Positions 26,960 through 35,361 of a stretch of DNA of 64,000 nucleotides are shown piece by piece. The position numbers and the translations under genes were made by a program. The notes beneath the pieces are model-generated. The model made no database searches, had not been told where the DNA came from, and saw only the letters and a program-made list of their open reading frames with translations. The stretch's first letter is position 1; each line of letters opens with the position of its first letter. Origin of the DNA: Segatella copri (GTDB taxonomy: Bacteria > Bacteroidota > Bacteroidia > Bacteroidales > Bacteroidaceae); the NCBI RefSeq assembly GCF_019249655.2, contig NZ_CP137557.1, forward strand, positions 4,014,501-4,078,500, written 5' to 3'.

Positions 26960-27202
26960 ATGTGGGAGAAACTGAGTGATTATTTTATAGATATTTCCAA
27001 ATATCTTATAACAGCTGCGTTTATTACGACTTTTGTTGGAGATATGGGGGAAGAACTTCATTGGCTTATTTATCTGGTTAGCTTTATCTTGGCAGTGGCC
27101 CTTTTGGGGTTTGCTCTGTATTTTGATAAGAAAGGTAAAAAAGAAAAAGAAGCAAAGCGTAAAAAATATAATAAGTTTAACAATAAAAATAGGAGGATGT
27201 AA
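26960..27202 (+). CDS. Small membrane protein, DUF6722-like
   Basis: An 80-residue protein with two membrane helices (YLITAAFITTFVGDMGEE, LIYLVSFILAVALLGFALYF) and a very basic Lys/Arg-rich C-terminus. A Shine-Dalgarno AGGAGG lies 7 bases before the ATG, and the start is 10 bases after the hpt stop. The pattern looks like the DUF6722 group of Bacteroidota; the function is unknown. Confidence 0.7.
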   Translation: MWEKLSDYFIDISKYLITAAFITTFVGDMGEELHWLIYLVSFILAVALLGFALYFDKKGKKEKEAKRKKYNKFNNKNRRM

Positions 27203-27203
27203 G

Positions 27204-27305
27204 ATGAACACTTTAATATTTTTAGGCATGTTTACCGTTTTCTTTGGCATAACTATTGCTGTACTTTTGTCTCCTTGGGGACAGAAATGGATGAATGAAT
27301 ATTAG
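27204..27305 (+). CDS. 33-residue single-helix membrane peptide
   Basis: ATG at 27204, with AGGAGG at 27191-27196, opens a 33-residue reading frame (MNTLIFLGMFTVFFGITIAV...) that is one membrane helix plus a short polar tail with Trp. It begins one base after the stop of the previous small gene, so the pair is translationally coupled. The two adjacent Shine-Dalgarno sites, rare in this genome, support both being genuine. Confidence 0.6.
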   Translation: MNTLIFLGMFTVFFGITIAVLLSPWGQKWMNEY

Positions 27306-27349
27306 TTTCTGACACAACATAAAACAATTTATATATATTTAAGGTAAAA

Positions 27350-27922
27350 ATGAAGAATATTGTAATTTTCGGCGCTCCTGGTGCAGGTAAGGGCACACAG
27401 AGCGACAAGATGATCGAGAAGTATGGTCTCGGTCACATTTCAACAGGTGACGTACTTCGTAACGAAATCAAGAACGGTACTGAGCTTGGTAAGACTGCTA
27501 AGGGTTATATCGACAATGGTCAGTTGATTCCTGACGAGTTGATGATCGACATCCTCGCTAGCGTATACGACAGCTTCGGTAAGGATCACGCAGGTGTCAT
27601 CTTCGATGGTTTCCCACGTACCACACCACAGGCTGAGGCTTTGAAGAAGATGCTCTCAGAGCGTGGCCACAAGATTGCTGCCATGATCGAGCTCGCTGTT
27701 CCTGAGGATGAGCTGATGGCTCGTTTGCTCAACCGCGGTAAGTTGAGCGGCCGTTCTGATGATAACGAGGAGACTATCAAGAAGCGTCTCAACGTATATC
27801 ACACTCAGACTGCACCTCTCATCGACTGGTATGAGAAGGAAGGTATCCACCACCACATCGAGGGTCTCGGTACTGTGGATGAGATCTTCGCCCGCGTTTG
27901 CAATGTTATCGACAACTTGTAA
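27350..27922 (+). CDS. adk: Adenylate kinase
   Basis: A 190-residue cytoplasmic enzyme interconverting ATP + AMP and 2 ADP. The P-loop GAPGAGKGTQ is at residues 7-16. The AMP-binding region holds STGDVLRNEI and FDGFPRTTPQAE, and RGKLSGRSDDNEETIKKRL marks a short LID without zinc cysteines. The length fits this short-LID type. Codon use is strongly biased, indicating high expression. A terminator-like hairpin follows before obgE. Confidence 0.96.
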   Translation: MKNIVIFGAPGAGKGTQSDKMIEKYGLGHISTGDVLRNEIKNGTELGKTAKGYIDNGQLIPDELMIDILASVYDSFGKDHAGVIFDGFPRTTPQAEALKKMLSERGHKIAAMIELAVPEDELMARLLNRGKLSGRSDDNEETIKKRLNVYHTQTAPLIDWYEKEGIHHHIEGLGTVDEIFARVCNVIDNL

Positions 27923-27933
27923 TCAAGATAAAA

Positions 27934-27963
27934 AATCTTCCCCACAACTGAGTGGGGAAGATT
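27934..27963 (+). terminator. Terminator-like hairpin after adk
   Basis: A 12-bp perfect stem (AATCTTCCCCAC with its complement) and six-base loop, flanked by an A-run on the left and a short T-rich stretch on the right. It is only 30 bases before the obgE start, so obgE may be partly uncoupled from adk. Confidence 0.7.
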
Positions 27964-27992
27964 TATTCGTTAAATATAAAAAGAAAATATAA

Positions 27993-29153
27993 ATGGCTGA
28001 ATCCAATTTCGTAGATTATGTAAAGATCAACTGCCGCTCTGGTAAGGGTGGTAAAGGCTCCATGCACCTGCGCCACGTGAAGTACCAACCTAATGGCGGT
28101 CCTGACGGTGGCGATGGCGGACGTGGAGGAAGCATCTATCTTCGCGGCAACCACAACTACTGGACCCTGCTGCATCTGAAGTATCAGCGCCACTTCTTCG
28201 CCGAGCATGGTGGCAATGGAGGACGTGACAAGTGTCATGGCACCGACGGTAAGGACATCTATATCGATGTGCCTTGCGGTACCGTGGTTTATAATGCCGA
28301 AACCGGAAAGTTCGTTTGCGATGTGGCTTACGACGGACAGGAGGTGCTGCTCCTCAAGGGCGGCCGCGGCGGATTGGGCAACTTCCAGTTCCGTACCTCA
28401 ACCAACCAGGCTCCACGCTATGCGCAGCCAGGTGAGCCTATGCAGGAGATGACCATCATCATGGAGCTGAAGCTCCTTGCCGATGTGGGTCTCGTGGGTT
28501 TCCCTAACGCCGGAAAGTCAACCCTGCTCAGCGCCGTATCCAGTGCGCGCCCAAAGATTGCCAACTATCCATTTACTACGCTCGAGCCATCGCTGGGCAT
28601 CGTGGACTACCGCGACCACCAGAGCTTTGTCATGGCTGATATTCCTGGCATCATCGAGGGTGCGAGCGAAGGAAAGGGATTAGGTTTGCGATTCCTGCGC
28701 CACATAGAGCGCAACTCGCTGCTCCTCTTCATGGTTCCCGGCGATACCGACGATATCAAGAAGGAATACGAGGTGCTGCTGGGCGAGCTGAAGAACTTCA
28801 ACCCAGAGATGCTCGACAAGCACCGTGTGCTCGCCATCACCAAGTGCGACCTTCTCGATGATGAGCTTATCGAGATGCTCCGCGAAACGCTGCCTACTGA
28901 TCTGCCGGTGGTCTTCATCTCTTCTGTCACCGGACAGGGAATCCAGGAACTCAAGGATGTGCTCTGGAAGGAGCTGAATTCCGAGAGCAACAAATTGCAG
29001 GAGATTACTGCCGAAGATACCCTCGTGCATCGTGACAAGGATATGTCACGTTTCCAGCAGGAACTCGAGGCTGAGGGTGAGGACATCGTGGAATACATCG
29101 ATGAGGATGAAATTGAGGACGTAGATGACCTCGATGATTTCGAATATGAGTAG
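27993..29153 (+). CDS. obgE: Obg GTPase
   Basis: A 386-residue ribosome-associated GTPase needed for 50S assembly. The glycine-rich Obg fold occupies about 1-160 ([18 protein letters not shown]). The G domain has G1 [11 protein letters not shown]3 DIPGIIEGA and G4 ITKCDLL. The C-terminus is a short acidic tail ([17 protein letters not shown]), without the OCT domain seen in some Obg proteins. It precedes pgeF, 95 bases away. Confidence 0.95.
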   Translation: MAESNFVDYVKINCRSGKGGKGSMHLRHVKYQPNGGPDGGDGGRGGSIYLRGNHNYWTLLHLKYQRHFFAEHGGNGGRDKCHGTDGKDIYIDVPCGTVVYNAETGKFVCDVAYDGQEVLLLKGGRGGLGNFQFRTSTNQAPRYAQPGEPMQEMTIIMELKLLADVGLVGFPNAGKSTLLSAVSSARPKIANYPFTTLEPSLGIVDYRDHQSFVMADIPGIIEGASEGKGLGLRFLRHIERNSLLLFMVPGDTDDIKKEYEVLLGELKNFNPEMLDKHRVLAITKCDLLDDELIEMLRETLPTDLPVVFISSVTGQGIQELKDVLWKELNSESNKLQEITAEDTLVHRDKDMSRFQQELEAEGEDIVEYIDEDEIEDVDDLDDFEYE

Positions 29154-29158
29154 ATTTA

Positions 29159-29248
29159 AGTGAAGAGTGAAGAACGAAGAGTGAAGAATTCATTTGTTTC
29201 GTGGGTGCAAGCCTAATTTAACATTTAACACTTAACATTTAACATTAA
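29159..29248. repeat. Low-complexity tandem tracts between obgE and pgeF
   Basis: Repeats of AGTGAAGA occur at 29159-29187 and of TTTAACA/ACATTTAAC at 29217-29247, immediately before the pgeF start. They resemble the short tandem tracts found at other gene boundaries in this window. Confidence 0.5.
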
Positions 29249-30091
29249 ATGATAAAGGAATATAATATTGCTTCAGGTGTCAAGGCTTTCTCCACCACCC
29301 GCAAGGGCGGAGTGAGCCAGGGCAACTACAGCGAATTCAATATCAATGAGTATTGCGGCGACAATGCCGAGCATGTGGCTGAAAACCGCAGGCGTCTGGC
29401 TGCTGAACTGGGCGTAGAGCCTGGTCACATCATCATGCCCCATCAGGTGCATGGGGTAGAGGTGCGCCAGATAGCCGGAGAATATTTCAGCATGCCGGAG
29501 AATATCCGCAAGATGATTCTCGAGGGAGTTGATGCCGTGATGACGAATCAGGCAGGTGTGTGCATAGGCGTTTCCACTGCCGATTGCATCCCGGTGCTTC
29601 TTTATGATGAGGAGCATCATGCCGTGGCAGCCATCCATGCCGGATGGCGTGGCACCCTGGCACGCATCGTTCACAAAACCATCCAGGAGATGGCGTTCAC
29701 CTATCATACCGACCCTAAGAAGCTGAAGGCTGTGATAGGTCCGGGCATCTCGATCGACAGTTTCGAGGTGGGCGATGAGGTGTATGAGGCTTTCGAGCAG
29801 GCTGCCTTCCCGATGGAGGAGATTGCCGAGCAGCGTCCTAATGCTGCCTTCTCTGCCGACCCAGCAGAGCGTGAACGTCTGGCTGCCGAGGGCAACATCG
29901 TTCAGCCGCTGAAGTGGCACCTCAATCTTCCGCTCTGCAACAAGCAGATTCTTCTGCATTGCGGGGTAGCCGAAGAGAATATCCAGGATTGCGGCATCTG
30001 TACCTTCCAGCATAGCGACGAGTATTTCTCTGCTCGCAAGTTGGGCACAGAGAGCGGCAGAATCTATACTGCCATCCTTCTGGAGAAATAA
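29249..30091 (+). CDS. pgeF: Peptidoglycan editing factor PgeF / YfiH-type multi-copper-like protein
   Basis: A 280-residue cytoplasmic protein of the YfiH/LACC1 family. Metal- and substrate-site residues are visible: MPHQVHGVEV, STADCIPVLL and AAIHAGWRGTLAR, with the later VIGPGISI. Members are described as purine-nucleoside phosphorylases/deaminases or as a factor removing mis-incorporated residues from peptidoglycan precursors. The pair with obgE is a standard Bacteroidota arrangement. Confidence 0.92.
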   Translation: MIKEYNIASGVKAFSTTRKGGVSQGNYSEFNINEYCGDNAEHVAENRRRLAAELGVEPGHIIMPHQVHGVEVRQIAGEYFSMPENIRKMILEGVDAVMTNQAGVCIGVSTADCIPVLLYDEEHHAVAAIHAGWRGTLARIVHKTIQEMAFTYHTDPKKLKAVIGPGISIDSFEVGDEVYEAFEQAAFPMEEIAEQRPNAAFSADPAERERLAAEGNIVQPLKWHLNLPLCNKQILLHCGVAEENIQDCGICTFQHSDEYFSARKLGTESGRIYTAILLEK

Positions 30092-30205
30092 ATAAGATTT
30101 TTCATGATAACATCCATTTCTGTCTTTTCTATGAACGAAGAGGGAGAAGTGGATGTTTTTCAGTTTATAGTTAATAGTTTATAGTAAATAATTTGTAGTT
30201 TACTG

Positions 30206-30482
30206 AAGTTTCGCAAGTAGCATTCTGCCGTCCCCGAAGGGGGCGAATGTGAATAACCGCAGGTGGAATGACCGAAGGGAATGGAACCTGCGGATAGTGA
30301 CAAATACTCTCTTATCGTCCCCGAAGGGGGCGAACAGGAGCAAGACTGGATGTGGTTCGCCCCCTTTGGGGACGCTTTCTCCCTACTATTGGTTGTCCGC
30401 AGGTTCCATGACCTTCGGTCATTCCACCAGCGGTTATTGAAAGTTGGCCCCCTTCGGGGACCGGAGGTTATTTGCGAAACTT
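30206..30482. repeat. 277-base nested palindrome, MITE-like
   Basis: The ends are AAGTTTCGCAA (30206-30216) and its complement TTGCGAAACTT (30472-30482). Inside, four copies of a short hairpin motif, GTCCCCGAAGGGGGC or its complement, occur at 30229-30247, 30316-30334, 30356-30374 and 30446-30462. The left and right arms are about three-quarters identical as inverted copies over roughly 95 bases. No convincing protein is encoded. The flanks (30165-30200) are TTTATAG-type low-complexity tracts; 30483-30538 is AT-rich with no feature seen. Confidence 0.75.
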
Positions 30483-30538
30483 GAATAATTTATAATTAAT
30501 TTTCGGAAAGATAAAGATAACGACAAAAGATAGAGATA

Positions 30539-31753
30539 ATGAGTAGATTAAGACAGAGATTGGGGCTTGTAGCCGTCTCGGGCATGCTGATGCTATCCCT
30601 GAGCAGTTTCATGCCCGCCAAAAATGAGTTTACTGCCGCCGAGCAACAGCAGGTGAGCATCGCAACGCCAGGCCTCTTTGCCCAGAGTCAAGCCTTCAAT
30701 GTTGACTTTGAGATATTCCGTGCCAAGGAATATTCCTTCCCGCTTCCTGTGGGCAAGGCTAGCCTTACCAATGGCAATAGCGTGATGCGCATCGAAACCT
30801 CGAAGGGCGACGCCGTCAAGGCGATGTTTGATGGTTATGTGCGACTCTCGCGCAAAACCGAGTCGATGGGTAATGTCATCGTCATCCGTCACGACAATGG
30901 TCTGGAAACCGTGTATGCCAACAATGCCGAGAATCTGATGAAGGTGGGACAGCATGTGGATGCCGGACAAACCATCGCCATCGTGGGTACCAAGGAGGGT
31001 GAGACCTACTGCGATTTCTCCATCATGGTGAATGGTGCACGCATCAATCCGGAAACCATCATCGAACTGAAGAGCCATAAGCTCCGCCGACAGACCGTGC
31101 AGTTCCGCAAGATAGGAAGCCGCATCAATATCACGGTGATAGGCGGCAAGGATTCCTCTGTTTCCAAGAACGATAAGAATGATAGAAATGATAAGGGGGC
31201 AAATAAGAAGTCGGGAAGCAGCCGTGGCGATCACGCCATGACTCTCGACCCTGACGAGGTGTACGACCCGTTTACCATCACTAACACCTTCCGTCTCGAT
31301 TTGGAGAAGATAGAGGAGCATGCATGGGCATATCCATTGCCTGATGCCCGTGTCATCAGTCCATACGGAGGTGCCCGCCGTCACTCGGGTGTGGATTTGA
31401 AGACCAAGCCTAACGACGAGATTTATGCCGCCTTCGATGGCGAGGTGGTTGCCTCGGGACCTTACTACGGCTATGGCAACTGTATCCGCATCAAGCATGC
31501 CTACGGTTTGGAAACGCTCTATAGCCATCAGAGCAAGAACATGGTGAAGAAGGGGGATAAGGTGAAAGCAGGACAGGTAATCGGTCTTACGGGCCGCACC
31601 GGCAGAGCCACTACCGAGCATCTCCATTTCGAGGTGTCTTTCGGCGGCAAGCGCCTGGATCCAGCCATCATCTTCGACCACAGCAACCATAAGCTGAAAG
31701 CCGTTACCTTGCATCTTACCAAGGGAAAGGGTGTGAAGAGCGTCAAGAACTGA
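30539..31753 (+). CDS. M23-family peptidase with a degenerate first copy
   Basis: A 404-residue secreted protein. The C-terminal LytM/M23 domain (about 265-380) keeps the zinc ligands in HSGVD (H282, D286) and HLHFE (H361, H363). Residues 66-180 are a second, degenerate copy of the same fold: the SMGNVIVIRHDNG and VDAGQTIAIVG segments align, but both His motifs are replaced (YCDFSIMV in place of HLHFEV). A Lys/Asp/Ser-rich linker joins them. It is likely a peptidoglycan endopeptidase; the first copy may regulate or bind substrate. Confidence 0.88.
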   Translation: MSRLRQRLGLVAVSGMLMLSLSSFMPAKNEFTAAEQQQVSIATPGLFAQSQAFNVDFEIFRAKEYSFPLPVGKASLTNGNSVMRIETSKGDAVKAMFDGYVRLSRKTESMGNVIVIRHDNGLETVYANNAENLMKVGQHVDAGQTIAIVGTKEGETYCDFSIMVNGARINPETIIELKSHKLRRQTVQFRKIGSRINITVIGGKDSSVSKNDKNDRNDKGANKKSGSSRGDHAMTLDPDEVYDPFTITNTFRLDLEKIEEHAWAYPLPDARVISPYGGARRHSGVDLKTKPNDEIYAAFDGEVVASGPYYGYGNCIRIKHAYGLETLYSHQSKNMVKKGDKVKAGQVIGLTGRTGRATTEHLHFEVSFGGKRLDPAIIFDHSNHKLKAVTLHLTKGKGVKSVKN

Positions 31754-31805
31754 TAGATAAGCAGCAATATCTTATCATGATTTCACTTGCTGCAAAATAA
31801 AGGAA

Positions 31806-31850
31806 AGAGGGTGTGTCATAAGTCCCATGACACACCCTCTCTTATTTTTT
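31806..31850 (+). terminator. Strong terminator after the M23 peptidase gene
   Basis: A 14-bp perfect stem (AGAGGGTGTGTCAT with its complement) and 7-base loop, followed by CTTATTTTTT. Confidence 0.9.
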
Positions 31851-31916
31851 CCCTTAAGGCTAAATTTATTTTCCCTTAAGGCTAAATATATTTACCCTTA
31901 AGGCTAATTATATTTT
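31851..31916. repeat. Three tandem 22-base repeats
   Basis: CCCTTAAGGCTAA with a variable AT-rich tail at 31851, 31873 and 31895, period exactly 22, each containing the palindrome CCTTAAGG. They lie between convergent genes. Confidence 0.85.
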
Positions 31917-31925
31917 TCCTTCTTA

Positions 31926-32126
31926 TTATTTCTTCTTCTGCGATTTACGGTTAGCTCTCTGTTGGCGATACTTTGCCTTCTGACGGGCAGAGCCGCTGCC
32001 GTGAGCACCCGTAATATACTTCTTCTTCTTGGCTTTGGTCTTCACCTTGTCGTCGTCGTCCTTCTTAGGTCCGCCGCCGCCTTTGAAGACCATACCGCCC
32101 ATGATAATATCGTCAATATCGCTCAT
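31926..32126 (-). CDS. Small basic protein of unknown function
   Basis: A 66-residue protein. After a short acidic start come a glycine run (GGMVFKGGGG), a DDDD run and then a Lys/Arg/Gln-rich tail (KTKAKKKKYITGAHGSGSAR, ending KSQKKK). The charge pattern suggests RNA or ribosome binding, but no family is recognised. It begins 22 bases after the AICAR transformylase stop, so it is probably in the same transcript. Confidence 0.55.
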   Translation of the reverse strand: MSDIDDIIMGGMVFKGGGGPKKDDDDKVKTKAKKKKYITGAHGSGSARQKAKYRQQRANRKSQKKK

Positions 32127-32147
32127 ATACCTTTTATATTATATAAA

Positions 32148-33332
32148 TTAATGATGGAAGAGGCGAACGTGAGTAAACGCCATGGCGATGCCGTACTTGT
32201 CGCAAGTGTCGATAACATTATCGTCACGGATGCTACCGCCTGCTTCTGCTATGTATTCCACACCGCTCTTGTGAGCACGCTCGATGTTGTCGCCGAATGG
32301 GAAGAAAGCATCGCTACCAACGCTCACACCCTTGTTCTGCGCAATCCACGCCTTCTTCTCCTCGCGGGTCAATGGCTCAGGCTTCTCTGTGAAGAACTGC
32401 TCCCAAACGCCATCCTGCAATACATCCTCCCACTCGTCAGAGATATAGACGTTGATGGTATTGTCGCGGTCGGCACGGCGAATCTTCTCCTTGAAAGGCA
32501 GGTTCATCACCTTTGGACACTGGCGCAACCACCACTCATCAGCCTTGGAACCGGCAAGACGGGTGCAGTGGATACGGCTCTGCTGACCGGCACCGATACC
32601 GATGGCCTGACCGTCCTTCACATAGCATACAGAGTTACTCTGGGTATACTTCAAGGTGATGAGCGAGATAATCAGGTCGCGCTTAGCCTCGTCGGTGAAA
32701 GTCTTGTTCTTGGTAGGGATATCCTCGAAGAGAGCTGGGTCGTCGAGCTTCACCTCGTTGCGTCCCTGCTCAAAGGTAACACCAAACACCTGCTTGTGCT
32801 CAATAGGAGCAGGCACATAGTCAGGGTCAATCTTGATAACGCAGTAAGTACCCTTGCGCTTCTCCTTCAGCACCTCGATAGCCTCAGGAGTATAGCCTGG
32901 AGCAATCACGCCGTCGCTCACTTCACGCTTGATGAGCAGGGCTGTAGCCTCGTCGCATACATCGCTCAGGGCAACGAAGTCACCGTAAGAGCACATACGG
33001 TCGGCACCGCGTGCACGAGCATAGGCACAAGCCAGCGGAGAGAGCTCAAACTTCACGTCGTCCACGAAGTAGATCTTCTTCAAGGTGTCGCTCAGCGGCA
33101 AGCCGATGGCAGCACCGGCAGGAGAAACGTGTTTGAAACTAGCGGCAGCAGGCATACCTGTAGCAGCCTTCAGTTCCTTGACCAATTGCCAAGAGTTGAA
33201 AGCATCCAGGAAGTTGATGTAGCCAGGTCGGCCGTTGATAACTTCGATAGGCAGTTCCCTTCCGTCATCCATATAGATGCGCGAAGGCTTCTGATTCGGA
33301 TTACATCCGTACTTAAGTGCTAATTCTTTCAT
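32148..33332 (-). CDS. purH: AICAR transformylase (single-domain)
   Basis: A 394-residue enzyme with only the AICAR formyltransferase domain; the IMP cyclohydrolase domain of usual PurH is absent. The catalytic Lys-His lies in ASFKHVSPAGAAIG, followed by ADRMCSYGDFVALSD, with SNSVCYVKDGQAIGIGAGQQSR and DAFFPFGDNIERAHKSGV further on. It transfers formyl from 10-formyl-THF to AICAR, the next-to-last step of IMP synthesis. The cyclohydrolase must lie elsewhere. The -7 box TAATTTTG is at 33371-33364 on the minus strand. Confidence 0.88.
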   Translation of the reverse strand: MKELALKYGCNPNQKPSRIYMDDGRELPIEVINGRPGYINFLDAFNSWQLVKELKAATGMPAAASFKHVSPAGAAIGLPLSDTLKKIYFVDDVKFELSPLACAYARARGADRMCSYGDFVALSDVCDEATALLIKREVSDGVIAPGYTPEAIEVLKEKRKGTYCVIKIDPDYVPAPIEHKQVFGVTFEQGRNEVKLDDPALFEDIPTKNKTFTDEAKRDLIISLITLKYTQSNSVCYVKDGQAIGIGAGQQSRIHCTRLAGSKADEWWLRQCPKVMNLPFKEKIRRADRDNTINVYISDEWEDVLQDGVWEQFFTEKPEPLTREEKKAWIAQNKGVSVGSDAFFPFGDNIERAHKSGVEYIAEAGGSIRDDNVIDTCDKYGIAMAFTHVRLFHH

Positions 33333-33529
33333 CTTAATTAAGAAATGTATTTAGAATTTGGTGCAAAATTACAAAAAAAATATGAGAATCCCATTTTTTT
33401 TATGGGAAATTCAAAAATAATCTTCCAAACATTACTCCAATTCAAAAATAATATGTATTTTTGCGCCCAGTTAGATAAAAAGAGTTTGTGAATTTGAGAA
33501 ATTGAAATTTTGAGGAAGGGAAAATCAGA

Positions 33530-33790
33530 ATGAAGAATGATTTGAAAATCCTCGCCGCAGCTTTGGAGAAGAAGCTCGGCAAGGCACACGTTGAACAGGA
33601 TAAGAAGGAGGAGCCTCATAAGGCGAAAGTGCTGCACAAGGTGTGGGATATTTTGAAAGGAAAGGAGAAACCATCTATTCAGACGCTCAACCGTCTGGCA
33701 TTGCTTGCCGGCTTCCAGAGCTGGGCAGATTTCCAGGGCGCATTACACGGCACCGACGACGGGCTGGTGAACTATAGCGCCGGGGAATAG
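33530..33790 (+). CDS. Small protein of unknown function
   Basis: An 86-residue protein with a basic helical start (MKNDLKILAAALEKKLGK), a KEEPHKAK linker and a C-terminal helical region (IQTLNRLALLAGFQSWADFQ) that resembles a short helix-turn-helix. It has its own -7 box (TATTTTTG at 33456-33463). I do not recognise the family. A convergent terminator separates it from rplS. Confidence 0.55.
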   Translation: MKNDLKILAAALEKKLGKAHVEQDKKEEPHKAKVLHKVWDILKGKEKPSIQTLNRLALLAGFQSWADFQGALHGTDDGLVNYSAGE

Positions 33791-33850
33791 ATGGAAAAAC
33801 ATAGATTAAAAAGATATTAGGCATTAAAGTGTGGTTTTTATGTAAAGGAA

Positions 33851-33880
33851 AGGGCATCCAGTCGTGAGACCGGATGCCCT
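33851..33880. terminator. Bidirectional terminator between the small gene and rplS
   Basis: AGGGCATCC pairs with GGATGCCCT, with an inner GTC/GAC pair around GTGA; T/C-rich sequence lies on the right and A-rich sequence on the left. Confidence 0.75.
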
Positions 33881-33920
33881 TCTTCTTCTAATTCTAATTT
33901 TTAATAGGTAACCAAGAAAA

Positions 33921-34286
33921 TTACTCGGCGCCCTTTGTGATGGTCTTCTTCTCAGCGATACGAGCCTTCTTACCGGTGAGCTTACGCAAGTAATACAACT
34001 TAGCGCGACGTACCTTACCGTGCTTGTTCACCTCGATAGAATCGATAGCTGGTGACTCGATAGGGAAGATACGCTCAACACCTACAGTACCAGACATCTT
34101 GCGAACAGTGAAACGCTTCTTGTCACCATGACCAGAGATCTTGATAACAACACCACGATAGAGCTGGATACGCTCCTTTGTACCCTCGACGATTTTGTAA
34201 GCGACTGTGATAGTATCACCTGCCTTGAACTCAGGGAACTTCTTGCCGGTTGCAAATGCTTCTTCAGCAACTTTAATCAAATCCAT
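33921..34286 (-). CDS. rplS: 50S ribosomal protein L19
   Basis: A 121-residue ribosomal protein located at the 30S-50S interface. It starts at [12 protein letters not shown]; the longer reading frame upstream is the leader, not coding. Family features are [28 protein letters not shown] and the basic C-terminal [13 protein letters not shown] region. It is monocistronic here. Confidence 0.96.
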   Translation of the reverse strand: MDLIKVAEEAFATGKKFPEFKAGDTITVAYKIVEGTKERIQLYRGVVIKISGHGDKKRFTVRKMSGTVGVERIFPIESPAIDSIEVNKHGKVRRAKLYYLRKLTGKKARIAEKKTITKGAE

Positions 34287-34414
34287 TTTTTGTATAAAAT
34301 TAAAAATTGTTTGTCGTTCCAACGCAACATGGCCGGGTAACACTTCTACCCAGACAACAGCGGTTACGCCGAAAAGCGGGTGCAAAGTTACGACTTTTTC
34401 TCGTATCTTGCAAA
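34287..34414 (-). promoter_or_regulatory. rplS promoter and structured leader
   Basis: On the minus strand TTTG at 34414-34411 and TAACTTTG at 34390-34383, 5' ends 24 bases apart. The roughly 90-base leader has a GGGTA/TACCC hairpin and a possible longer pairing between GTTGTC and GACAAC-type segments, consistent with an autoregulatory ribosomal-protein leader. Confidence 0.5.
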
Positions 34415-34552
34415 TTTTCAGCCACTTTCTTTCTTTTTTCTCGCAGATTTAACTATTTTTCTTTCTTGTCAGCGTCTTTTCCCACAGATTTCACGGATTT
34501 CACAGATTTATTTTGTATTTTTGCACTCCAAAACATTAAGATAACAATAAAT

Positions 34553-35335
34553 ATGAAGAAAAAGAACGGTATGAAGGTGGCACTTGCATCAACGGTGATG
34601 CTGCTGATGGCAAGTCCTGCTTTTGCTCAGAAATTCAAGGTTGCGAAGGTGGAACGCACTCGCATCCTTATCGACAAACGTTGGGATGCCCAGCCCGATG
34701 CTGAGGCGGCTGCGTTCATCGCGCCTTACAAGCACAAGGTGGATAGCATCATGGGGCCTGTGGTGGGCAGCATTGCACACGATATGACGCGCCATCGCCC
34801 TGAGAGCGAACTCAGTAACCTGCTCAGCGACATCCTGGTATGGGGTGGCAGCCAGTTTGACGAGAAGCCCGTCTTCTCGGTATATAATATGGGCGGTATC
34901 CGAAGCAATCTTGCCAAGGGAAAGATCACCGTGGGCGATGTAAACGATATGGCTCCTTTTGAGAACAAAATCTGTTTCCTCACCCTCAAGGGCGATAAGG
35001 TGCTCGAACTCTTTCAGCAGATAGCCCATCGTGGCGGAGAGGGACTGAGCCATGCCGTGAGAATGGTTATCACCAAGGATGGCAAACTGAAGAGTGTCAC
35101 CCTGAACGGCGAGCCTGTAGATCCAGAGAAGAGCTATCGCATCGCCACCCTCGATTATCTGGCTGAAGGCAACGACCAGATGGTAGCCTTCAAGAGCGGC
35201 ACCGATGTATTCGCCCCTAAGCAGAAGGAGAATAATGTGCGCTACATCATCATGAACTACTTCCGCGAGATGAAGGCGCAGGGCAAGGTGGTGGAATCCA
35301 AGATAGAAGGCAGATGCTCAGTTGATAGTTTATAG
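34553..35335 (+). CDS. 5'-nucleotidase C-terminal domain protein (secreted)
   Basis: A 260-residue protein starting at ATG 34553 after a TATTTTTG box (34516-34523); the longer upstream frame is not supported. The signal peptide ends near PAFAQ. The rest is the substrate-binding C-terminal domain of UshA-type 5'-nucleotidases (MTRHRPESELSNLLSDILVW, YNMGGIRSNLAKGKITVGDV, SYRIATLDYLAEGND). The metallophosphatase half is encoded separately by the next gene. Confidence 0.85.
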   Translation: MKKKNGMKVALASTVMLLMASPAFAQKFKVAKVERTRILIDKRWDAQPDAEAAAFIAPYKHKVDSIMGPVVGSIAHDMTRHRPESELSNLLSDILVWGGSQFDEKPVFSVYNMGGIRSNLAKGKITVGDVNDMAPFENKICFLTLKGDKVLELFQQIAHRGGEGLSHAVRMVITKDGKLKSVTLNGEPVDPEKSYRIATLDYLAEGNDQMVAFKSGTDVFAPKQKENNVRYIIMNYFREMKAQGKVVESKIEGRCSVDSL

Positions 35336-35361
35336 TTTACAGTTTATAGTTGATAGTTCTG

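Noticed and set aside
30249..30484. Short frames of 63-67 residues inside the palindrome
   Set aside because: They lie wholly in inverted-repeat DNA, overlap each other and have no protein features.
34307..34552. N-terminal extension of the 5'-nucleotidase C-domain gene
   Set aside because: It overlaps the rplS promoter and lies before the -7 box at 34516; the signal peptide begins at 34553.
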